From Oscillospiraceae bacterium (GTDB lineage: Bacteria; Bacillota; Clostridia; Oscillospirales; Oscillospiraceae), in the NCBI GenBank assembly GCA_020866945.1, contig JAJBVW010000141.1, forward strand, positions 1-9,621: DNA of 9,621 nucleotides, given 5' to 3'. The notes below the pieces were generated by a model. The model searched no databases. It worked only from the letters and a program-made list of their open reading frames with translations, and had not been told where the DNA came from. Positions 1-5,569 of this stretch are shown piece by piece. The position numbers and the translations under genes are program-made. How positions within the stretch are numbered: the first letter of the stretch is position 1; each line of letters starts with the position of its first letter.

Positions 1-29
1 CTTTCAAATCTCATAAATTTTCTTGGAAA
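1..29. other. AT-rich edge after rluB
   Basis: These 29 bases have no hairpin plus T-tract, so transcription is not seen to end after rluB. On the minus strand an ATG at 14 opens a frame (M-R-F-E) that runs off the edge, without a good ribosome binding site; it may be the start of the next gene, but too little is visible to say. Confidence 0.3.
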
Positions 30-752
30 TTATCCCTGTTTATTGCAATTTCTTAAGAACGAAATTTCATCCGCCGTCATGCGCCGCCACTTTCCAGGCG
101 GCAGCTCTCCAAGCAGCACCGGCCCCTCCGCGACGCGGATAAGGCGGCTGACATGGAGGCCGACGGCCTTGCACATCCGGCGTATCTGGCGGTTTTTCCC
201 CTCATGGATGGTAATCTGTATTTCCGCCCCGTCGCCCTTCCGCTCGATCATGGTAACGCGGGCGGGACTGATTGGCTCCCCGTCCAGCATATTCATAGTC
301 CGGAGCTTCGCGACAGAGCCGGGAACATCCTTTCCCTGGACAAAGACAGTATACAGCTTATCCACCTGATGAGATGGGTGCATCAGGGCGTTGGCCGCCT
401 CCCCGTCGTCAGTCAGGATGAGAAGCCCCTCGGAATCCATATCCACCCGTCCCACGGGATACAGCCGCCCGCCTGCGCCTGTCACCAGCTCCGCCACCGT
501 GGGACGGCCCCGGTCGTCCCGCAGGGTAGTCACATACCCCCGGGGCTTATTGAGCACTATGTAGGTTCGCCGGGACGGCAGGCGCAGGGGCTTGCCGTCC
601 ACCAGAATCGTGTCCGCCTCCGGGTCTGCGGACATACCAAGGGAGGCGGTCTCGCCGTTTACCGTGACGCGGCCCTCCCGTATCATATCCTCTGCCGCCC
701 GGCGGGACGCAAGGCCCCCGGCGGATATTAGCTTTTGCAGTCGTTCTCTCAT
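30..752 (-). CDS. rluB: RsuA/RluB family pseudouridine synthase (23S rRNA, RluB-like)
   Basis: Enzymes of this family turn a uridine of rRNA into pseudouridine; RluB acts on the 23S peptidyl-transferase region (E. coli U2605). The 240 residues start with an S4 RNA-binding domain (about 2-50: ERLQKLISAGGLASRRAAE...VTVNG), followed by the catalytic domain with YIVLNKPRGYVTT (64-76), GRVDMDSEGLL (101-111, catalytic Asp104) and EGKNRQIRRM (184-193). Length is typical. The ATG overlaps the carboxypeptidase stop as ATGA. The nearest GAGGGG is about 17 nt upstream, so translation probably depends on coupling. The position after scpAB and a carboxypeptidase gene resembles Bacillus ypuL/rluB, which supports RluB over RsuA. 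The last ten codons are AT-rich, with AGA and TTA codons unlike the rest. Confidence 0.92.
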   Translation of the reverse strand: MRERLQKLISAGGLASRRAAEDMIREGRVTVNGETASLGMSADPEADTILVDGKPLRLPSRRTYIVLNKPRGYVTTLRDDRGRPTVAELVTGAGGRLYPVGRVDMDSEGLLILTDDGEAANALMHPSHQVDKLYTVFVQGKDVPGSVAKLRTMNMLDGEPISPARVTMIERKGDGAEIQITIHEGKNRQIRRMCKAVGLHVSRLIRVAEGPVLLGELPPGKWRRMTADEISFLRNCNKQG

Positions 753-1921
753 GACAGCTTGTAGATATTCCCCTCCATCCAGCCGAAAAAGCTTTTGATT
801 TTGTCCCGCAGCGTCAGGGACTGCTCCTCAGTTCTGGCAATGTCCTCGGTGTAGATAAGCTCCACCGCGCCCATCTTCTGCCCGTCCACATAGGCAACGG
901 CCTGACCCGCGTTTTGACCTGCCTCCACCGCGGCATAGACGAAGGCCGGCAGGGTGTATTGCACTGTCACCTCCTGCTCCGTCGTCCGCAGGACGTGCAG
1001 CGGCGCAGCGGTGGCGACGGAGACCTCCTCCGCCTCGCCTCCGACAACCGGCACAGTCCAGGCCGCCGCCGACAGCACGTCGCTGTTTGTATAAGCGCCG
1101 TAGGCCCAGTTATACAGGGCGGTGTGGTCGGCCCAGTCGTTCGGGTCGGTCAGCGTCACGCATATAAGCGTCATATTGCCCCGCTCGCAGCAGGTGACGA
1201 GCGTCCTGCCCGCTGCGGTGGTATAGCCGGTTTTGCCGCCAAATACCCCTTCGCACGAGGACAGAAGCCGGTTATGGTTCGTGATAGTATTCGACCCGAT
1301 GGTTACGCTTGTCGTGCCGGTTATCTCACAGAATGTCTCGTTTTCAATGGCGGCGGCCATGACGGCCGCCAAATCCCTCGCGGTGGAGTAATGCTCCTCG
1401 TCATCCAGCCCGTGAGGATTAGTATAATGGGTGTTCTCACAGCCAAGGGCCGCCGCCTTTTCGTTCATCAGGTCGGCAAAGGCCGCCTCCGACCCGGCAG
1501 TCACGCAGGCCAGGGCCGTAGCCGCGTCGTTTCCGGAGGCCAGCAGCAGACCATACAGCAGCTCCCGAACGGTCAGCTCCTGCCCCGCCGTCAAATACAT
1601 GGAGGAGCCTTCCACCGCCGTCCAGGACGGCTCGACTGTTATAACGGCGTCCAAATCGTCCCACTGCTCCAGAACCACCAGGGCAGTCATAATTTTCGTC
1701 GTGCTGGCAATCAGCCGCCGCTCGTCCGCGTTTTGCTCAAGCAGCACCGTCCCCGTGTCCGCCTCCACCAGTATGGCGGCCTGGGCCGATATATCCGGGG
1801 CCGCATTGATGGCCAGGCCCGGCGCTGCCAGGGCGCTCAAAAGCGTGGCCGCCAGAATGACCGCCGCCGCGTGCTTCACGCAGGGCGCCGCCTTTTTCCC
1901 GTTCCGGCAGCGTTCATCCAT
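749..1921 (-). CDS. D-alanyl-D-alanine carboxypeptidase (DacB/DacF-like low-mass penicillin-binding protein)
   Basis: This enzyme trims the terminal D-Ala from peptidoglycan stem peptides outside the membrane, lowering cross-linking; sporulation versions shape the spore cortex. The 390 residues show a signal peptide (basic residues 4-16, hydrophobic 18-33, likely cut after the Ala at 37), then the S11 peptidase domain with STTK at 73-76 (catalytic Ser73, Lys76), SGN at 129-131 and KTG at 230-232. After about 290 comes a small beta domain of the PBP5_C type, and the C-terminus (DKIKSFFGWMEGNIYKLS) looks amphipathic, suiting membrane anchoring. All active-site motifs are intact. Position after scpAB and ytfJ matches dacB of Bacillus, but sequence alone does not separate DacB from DacF, so no symbol is given. 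It overlaps ytfJ by 8 nt with only a weak ribosome binding site, suggesting coupling, and overlaps rluB as ATGA. Confidence 0.95.
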   Translation of the reverse strand: MDERCRNGKKAAPCVKHAAAVILAATLLSALAAPGLAINAAPDISAQAAILVEADTGTVLLEQNADERRLIASTTKIMTALVVLEQWDDLDAVITVEPSWTAVEGSSMYLTAGQELTVRELLYGLLLASGNDAATALACVTAGSEAAFADLMNEKAAALGCENTHYTNPHGLDDEEHYSTARDLAAVMAAAIENETFCEITGTTSVTIGSNTITNHNRLLSSCEGVFGGKTGYTTAAGRTLVTCCERGNMTLICVTLTDPNDWADHTALYNWAYGAYTNSDVLSAAAWTVPVVGGEAEEVSVATAAPLHVLRTTEQEVTVQYTLPAFVYAAVEAGQNAGQAVAYVDGQKMGAVELIYTEDIARTEEQSLTLRDKIKSFFGWMEGNIYKLS

Positions 1922-2303
1922 GTTGCTTCTTTTGAGGGAGATATTTATCCAGATACCCCTCGATTCTGCTCATCAGCTCCGGCACCAGATCCAATATTCT
2001 GTCCGCCGTGGTGACAGCGGGCGTCTGGATGCTCACCATTCTGGCGCCGCCGTCCCGGATAAGGAGAAAGCCCACAGGCTCCACCCTTTCCCCCGCGCCG
2101 CTGCCGCCCCACACGCCGGTTTTGGCGTTGGCCCCGGTTTTATCATTGCCGCCGGATGCGAAGCCGTAGCTGACGCGGGAAACCGGCACCAGCGTTGTCC
2201 CGTCCGCCGTAACAATAGGGCTGCCAAGGCGTGGGTTGGAGTTGACCATACCATGAATCTTATCCATGGCGGTTCCCAGCAGCTCGCAAAGAGGCTCATT
2301 CAC
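1914..2303 (-). CDS. ytfJ: YtfJ/GerW family sporulation protein, GTG start
   Basis: YtfJ-family proteins are made in the forespore of Bacillus and are linked to spore germination (renamed GerW there); they mark endospore formers. The 129-residue product follows the family plan: N-terminal helix LCELLGTAMDKIHGMV (5-20), the segment GSPIVTADGTTLVPVSRVSYGFASGG (27-52), a Gly-rich stretch (63-71), the strand VEPVGFLLI (74-82), and a C-terminal helix with ILDLVPELMSRI. The frame is open to 2495, but the extra 64 residues are unlike the family. GTG at 2303 puts the family helix at the right distance, overlaps the upstream stop as GTGAATGA, and has GGAGG at 3 nt and GGGAG at 9 nt upstream. It overlaps the carboxypeptidase gene by 8 nt (ATGGATGA). 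Confidence 0.94.
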   Translation of the reverse strand: MNEPLCELLGTAMDKIHGMVNSNPRLGSPIVTADGTTLVPVSRVSYGFASGGNDKTGANAKTGVWGGSGAGERVEPVGFLLIRDGGARMVSIQTPAVTTADRILDLVPELMSRIEGYLDKYLPQKKQHG

Positions 2304-2892
2304 TGTCCTCCGCTCCCTTCCTCTTTTTCCTGTAAGCCCGCCAGTCTCCCCAGAAGCCGAGAGCAAAGCGGCCGCCAATGGCCGCCGCCTGATACAGCCG
2401 CAGCGTTGCCACAATGGTTCCCGAAAACATCTGCTTCCCGCCGTCAAAGTCTGCCTCAGCCCGCAAATCCGGATGGGCGATGCGCCCGTCGGCAAGCGCC
2501 AGCAGACTCTCCATGGCTATGCCCGCCGCGCCATAGGCCAGAGCCACCCTGCATGGGTCAGCCCCGGCGGCGGTATAGTGGATACGCAGCGTATCCACCC
2601 GCACCCGCCGAACGGCACGACACAGCGCGTCGCAGCCCCGGAGGGCCAGCGCTTTCAGCACCGGCAGCGGGGGGAGTCGTATAGGCTCCTTCTTATCTTC
2701 CCCGGGAAACGGGGTTTTATGCCTCTCGTTCTCGTCCGTCGGCTTTTTCGGCAGAACCCGGAAGGGAACCGGCCCCGCCTTGATTTTCAGTGAAAATGAC
2801 CCGTCCTCCCAGGCGGCGTCTATCCCCACGGGAAGCAGCCCCAGAAGCACGAGCGATGGTATCACGATGCCGGAAACGGCCCAGCAGATCAA
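2296..2892 (-). CDS. DUF2953 family membrane-associated protein (YtfI-like), TTG start
   Basis: A 198-residue protein of the DUF2953 type, whose biochemical role is not known; in spore formers it commonly sits beside ytfJ, which is the main functional hint. One N-terminal membrane segment (about 3-22) is followed by a strand-rich stretch (WEDGSFSLKIKAGPVPFRVLP, 28-48), a charged Pro-rich linker (49-75), a helical region (76-97), the family core around VDTLRIHYTAAG...VALAYGAAGIAMESLL (99-131), and a basic C-terminus (185-192). The start is TTG at 2892: it overlaps the scpB stop as TTGA and has GAGGAGG 10 nt upstream, while no ATG lies nearby in frame before the membrane segment. Codons 99-105 form a near-perfect palindrome (see the repeat entry). 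Its stop overlaps ytfJ by 8 nt. Confidence 0.85.
   Translation of the reverse strand: MICWAVSGIVIPSLVLLGLLPVGIDAAWEDGSFSLKIKAGPVPFRVLPKKPTDENERHKTPFPGEDKKEPIRLPPLPVLKALALRGCDALCRAVRRVRVDTLRIHYTAAGADPCRVALAYGAAGIAMESLLALADGRIAHPDLRAEADFDGGKQMFSGTIVATLRLYQAAAIGGRFALGFWGDWRAYRKKRKGAEDSE
2307..2317 (-). promoter_or_regulatory. Ribosome binding region of ytfJ
   Basis: Two Shine-Dalgarno-like cores lie side by side: GGGAG (9-nt spacer) and GGAGG (3-nt spacer, short). The first is the better-placed one. They support the GTG start at 2303. Confidence 0.55.
2578..2598. repeat. Intragenic interrupted palindrome, 10-bp arms with 1-nt centre
   Basis: GTGGATACGC, one base, then GCGTATCCAC, exactly complementary. 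On the coding strand it spans codons 99-105 of the DUF2953 gene (V-D-T-L-R-I-H). No repeat-bearing partner or terminator-like T-tract is next to it. It could be a chance result of codon choice, a protein-binding site, or an mRNA hairpin (the arms would need to open for a loop of at least 3 nt). Confidence 0.85.
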
Positions 2893-3497
2893 ACGGTTTC
2901 GGCCTCCTCACTGGCTTTTTCGGCCTCCTCTGCGGCCTTCAGCTCGTCCACCTTCTGCTGAAGCTGGGCCGCCGCATCACTGCCGGTCATATCTGGCAGC
3001 GCGGGCAGCTCCTCCAACTGGCTGATGCCCATGGTACGCAGGAATAAATCTGTAGTGCGGTAAAGCGTTGGCCGACCCACCGCCTCCAAATGGCCGCAGG
3101 CTTCGATAAGGCCGCGCTCCGCCAAGACACCCACGGTATACGAGCTGTCCACTCCGCGCATCTGCTCGATATAAGCCCGCGTCACAGGCTGGAAATAGGC
3201 CACAATCGCCAGCACCTCCAGGGACGCGGGAGAAAGCTTCGGGGCGCGGCGCTGCTCCAGGGCGCGGGTTATCTCCGTCGCATACTCCGGAGCGCTGTGA
3301 AGCTGCAGGGAATCATTCAGCCGCACGAGGCGCACGCCGCGCTCCTGCTCCTCATATTCCCTGGCCAGCGCCGCGCCGGCATCCAGAACGGCCTGTTCGT
3401 CCGTGTCCAGCACCAGGGCAATGCGCGCCGCGCTCACCGGGTCGCCGGAGGCGAACAAAATGGCCTCTATCGCGCTTTTCAGATGCTGTTCATCCAT
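2889..3497 (-). CDS. scpB: Segregation and condensation protein B
   Basis: ScpB dimerises and binds the middle of ScpA in the SMC condensin. The 202-residue product has two winged-helix domains: the first begins with LKSAIEAILFASGDPV (6-21), the second carries the conserved run LSPASLEVLAIVAY...QPVTR...RGVD (88-117) and the GRPTLYRTT strand (141-149). After the family core ends at LPALPDM (about 170) there is a 32-residue acidic, Ala/Glu-rich tail likely to be coil or disordered, as is usual. The frame is open up to 3548, but ATG at 3497 is chosen: it begins the family core directly, is preceded by GGAGAG with an 8-nt spacer, and overlaps scpA by 8 nt. The longer start would add 17 residues with no family similarity. 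Its stop overlaps the next gene by 4 nt. Confidence 0.95.
   Translation of the reverse strand: MDEQHLKSAIEAILFASGDPVSAARIALVLDTDEQAVLDAGAALAREYEEQERGVRLVRLNDSLQLHSAPEYATEITRALEQRRAPKLSPASLEVLAIVAYFQPVTRAYIEQMRGVDSSYTVGVLAERGLIEACGHLEAVGRPTLYRTTDLFLRTMGISQLEELPALPDMTGSDAAAQLQQKVDELKAAEEAEKASEEAETV
2903..2909 (-). promoter_or_regulatory. Ribosome binding site supporting a TTG start
   Basis: GAGGAGG with a 10-nt spacer before TTG at 2892, placed in the last codons of scpB. Together with the TTGA stop/start overlap it is the main support for this non-ATG start. Confidence 0.7.
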
Positions 3498-4278
3498 AAT
3501 CAATGCTCTCCAATATATCCTCGGTATCGCCGCCGGTGAAGGTGACAAGATAGTCCTCTCCCTCCTCCATGCGGTCGATGGTCACGCTTCCCATGGAGCA
3601 CATCTCCAGCAGGGAGATGAAGGTCGCCACAAGCTCCGACCGGCTGGCCGCCATGGCGTAAAGCTCCTGAAGGGAGGCATTTTTCCGCCCGGACAGAAGC
3701 TCTATGAGCTGGCGGCCCTTGTCCCGGACGCTGTATAGGATAGGCCGGGGGACGGCCACGCGGCTTTCCTCCTCCGGGACAGGAACGCCCTTTTGCAGCA
3801 TTCCCGCCAGGCCCGCCATCAGCTCCCAGGGCCGGTGGGAATAATCATAGGCCCCATATTTCGGCATTGGCTCCTGAGGCGTGGAAAACAAAAGCGCCCC
3901 CGTCTCCAGCTGCTTTGACAGGGCGGGGATAACCTCCTTCAGCGCCGCGAAGGCGTCCCGGCAGCGGAGCTGTTCCAGACTGGAAATAAGAAGCTCCAGC
4001 TCAGAGACCTCCTCCGTCCCGGCCAGCAGGGTCTTGGTCTTGATATACACAAGATGGGAGGCCATCTGAACAAACTCGCTGGCGACCTCCAAATCCATGC
4101 GCTGCATCTGGGCCAGCCAGTCCAGATATTGATCCAGGATGTCCGCGATTTTTATGTCCCGAATCTCTATTTTATTTTTGGAAAGGAGCATCAGAATCAG
4201 GGTAAGCGGGCCTTCAAAGTCCTGCATTTCCTCTTTTGATTTTATGATGCCCTCCAGATGAAAGGTTGGAGTCTCCAT
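3490..4278 (-). CDS. scpA: Segregation and condensation protein A (kleisin)
   Basis: ScpA is the kleisin subunit that bridges the heads of the SMC dimer and, with ScpB, forms the bacterial condensin that organises and separates the chromosome. The 262 residues show the family start (FEGPL at 21-25 followed by a helical LLxxNKIEIRDI segment), the N-terminal SMC-neck-binding helices (to about 90), a variable middle with ScpB-binding residues, and a C-terminal winged-helix domain with the conserved ELVATFISLLEM stretch at about 215-226. Length is normal. The ATG follows the upstream stop by a single base; GGTGAG about 8 nt before it is a moderate ribosome binding site, so coupling to the M50 gene is likely. 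Its TGA overlaps the scpB start by 8 nt (ATGGATGA), fitting the need for a balanced ScpA:ScpB ratio. Confidence 0.96.
   Translation of the reverse strand: METPTFHLEGIIKSKEEMQDFEGPLTLILMLLSKNKIEIRDIKIADILDQYLDWLAQMQRMDLEVASEFVQMASHLVYIKTKTLLAGTEEVSELELLISSLEQLRCRDAFAALKEVIPALSKQLETGALLFSTPQEPMPKYGAYDYSHRPWELMAGLAGMLQKGVPVPEEESRVAVPRPILYSVRDKGRQLIELLSGRKNASLQELYAMAASRSELVATFISLLEMCSMGSVTIDRMEEGEDYLVTFTGGDTEDILESIDYG
3506..3511 (-). promoter_or_regulatory. Ribosome binding site that decides the scpB start
   Basis: GGAGAG with an 8-nt spacer before ATG at 3497 lies inside scpA. It favours this start over the longer open frame beginning at 3548. Confidence 0.7.
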
Positions 4279-4279
4279 A

Positions 4280-4960
4280 TCAGCGGCTCACCAGATTATA
4301 ACCAAATTCCGCGATAATAAACAGCTTGTCGTACACCCAGCCCGTGACCGTGGACAGCACCCCGGACACCGCGCCGGTGGCCACCAGCACCACCATGATG
4401 ATCATGCCGTATTTTTCATACCGCATCAGCTTTTCATAGGCACTGTCGTTCAGAAAGGAGTACAGCACCTTCGACCCGTCCAGGGGCGGGATGGGAAGGA
4501 GATTGAATACAGCCAAGGCCAGGGACAGGTAGGCCGTGGTAAGAACCATCTGCACGATGGCGGTCATGACCGCGTTTCCTCTCAGATACAGGGGCCACAG
4601 CAGGCCATACAGAAACAGGAATACTATCGCAATGATGAAGTTGCACACCGGCCCGGCCAGGGCGGTCAGGGCCATACCGCGCTTGGGGTTTTCAAAGTTT
4701 CGCATATTCACCGGCACGGGCTTCGCCCAGCCGAATTTGAACAGCACCATGCACACAAGCCCCCACACGTCGATATGCCGGATGGGGTTCAGGGTCAGCC
4801 GTCCGGCGTTTTTGGCGGTGTTGTCCCCCAGCTTATAGGCCACAAAGCCGTGGCTCAGCTCATGCAGGGTAATGCACACCAGCGCCGGTATCACCGACAG
4901 GAGAATATCTGTCAGCACCGACCAGTCCAGGCCGTTCCATATCGTTGTCAAAGCGTTCAT
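4280..4960 (-). CDS. Small site-2 (M50 family) intramembrane zinc metalloprotease
   Basis: A 226-residue, strongly hydrophobic protein with the M50 active-site signature: HELSH at 33-37 inside the first membrane segment (two zinc-binding His and the catalytic Glu), AGPxxN at 102-107 in a later segment, and the third zinc ligand Asp161 in LLPIPPLDG. Other family marks are Asn58-Pro59 and GWAKPVPVN (77-85). About five or six membrane segments are visible (roughly 16-44, 66-77, 97-126, 131-156, 185-208). There is no PDZ domain, so it belongs to the short YwhC-like group rather than RseP or SpoIVFB with a CBS domain. Substrates of this group are mostly unknown. GGGAGGG (4966-4972) with a 5-nt spacer supports the ATG. 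One base separates its TGA from the scpA ATG, so the two are coupled; this protease next to scpAB is common in Clostridia. Confidence 0.94.
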   Translation of the reverse strand: MNALTTIWNGLDWSVLTDILLSVIPALVCITLHELSHGFVAYKLGDNTAKNAGRLTLNPIRHIDVWGLVCMVLFKFGWAKPVPVNMRNFENPKRGMALTALAGPVCNFIIAIVFLFLYGLLWPLYLRGNAVMTAIVQMVLTTAYLSLALAVFNLLPIPPLDGSKVLYSFLNDSAYEKLMRYEKYGMIIMVVLVATGAVSGVLSTVTGWVYDKLFIIAEFGYNLVSR

Positions 4961-4965
4961 ATCTT

Positions 4966-4972
4966 CCCTCCC
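4966..4972 (-). promoter_or_regulatory. Ribosome binding site of the M50 protease gene
   Basis: GGGAGGG with a 5-nt spacer before ATG at 4960. It is the strongest such site in the window and sits in the 27-nt ysxC-protease gap, where the proteostasis block meets the scpAB block. Confidence 0.8.
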
Positions 4973-4987
4973 AGAGCGGCGCGAAGG

Positions 4988-5569
4988 TCACACAAGCGCG
5001 GAGACAGCGCCCATAAGCTCCTGTCGGCCCGTGCGCTTTTCAGCGGAAAAGGGCAGCAGCATGATGTCCTCCCCCAGCGCCAGGGTCTCCCGTATCAGGG
5101 CCAGATTCGGCTCCATCTCCGATTTTTTCAGCTTATCCCATTTGTTCGCCACCACCACCCGGGGGCAGCCGCAGCTTTCAAAGAGGTCATTCATCATGCA
5201 GTCCAGCGCCGTGGGCGTGTGGCGGCCGTCAAAAATCTGCACCCCCATGGTAATGTTCTCCGGCTGGGAGAAAAAATCCTCCATAAGGCGGCCCCAGCGC
5301 TCCTTTTCCGCCTGGGGAACCTTGGCATAGCCATACCCGGGCAGGTCAACAAACCAGACGGCGTTCGCCACCAATAAATAGTTCACGTTGGTGGTCTTTC
5401 CCGGCGCGGAGCCGACCCGCGCCAGGTTCCGCCGGTTCAAAAGGCAGTTTATCACCGAGGACTTCCCGACGTTGGATTTTCCCGAAAATACCACGCAGGG
5501 CCGCCCGTCGTGAATAAACCCCTTTTTGTCCCCGGCGGATTTTACAAATTCCGCAGGCTCAAACCGCAT
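4988..5569 (-). CDS. ysxC: Ribosome biogenesis GTP-binding protein YsxC/EngB (YihA)
   Basis: This is a circularly standard (not permuted) small GTPase of the TRAFAC class that takes part in late assembly of the 50S subunit. All G motifs are visible in 193 residues: G1 GKSNVGKSS at 30-38, the G2 threonine region PGKTTNVNYL around 56-65, G3 DLPGYGY at 75-81, the family element D114-x-RH-x-PT, G4 NKWDK at 142-146 and G5 SAEK at 175-178. Length is normal for the family (about 190-200). ATG at 5569 lies inside lon, with an 11-nt overlap and a strong ribosome binding site. The lon-ysxC arrangement is shared with Bacillus, where the gene is essential. The next gene starts 27 nt after its stop. The family is also called engB or yihA. 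Confidence 0.96.
   Translation of the reverse strand: MRFEPAEFVKSAGDKKGFIHDGRPCVVFSGKSNVGKSSVINCLLNRRNLARVGSAPGKTTNVNYLLVANAVWFVDLPGYGYAKVPQAEKERWGRLMEDFFSQPENITMGVQIFDGRHTPTALDCMMNDLFESCGCPRVVVANKWDKLKKSEMEPNLALIRETLALGEDIMLLPFSAEKRTGRQELMGAVSALV

Noticed and set aside
914..2014. 366-codon plus-strand open frame antisense to the carboxypeptidase gene
   Set aside because: The minus strand carries a full PBP with STTK, SGN and KTG motifs; the plus frame is rich in Arg, Gly, Gln and His with no motif and crosses two real genes.
2304..2495. Longer ytfJ start at 2495
   Set aside because: The extra 64 residues are Arg/Cys-rich readthrough of the DUF2953 gene; the GTG at 2303 fits the family length.
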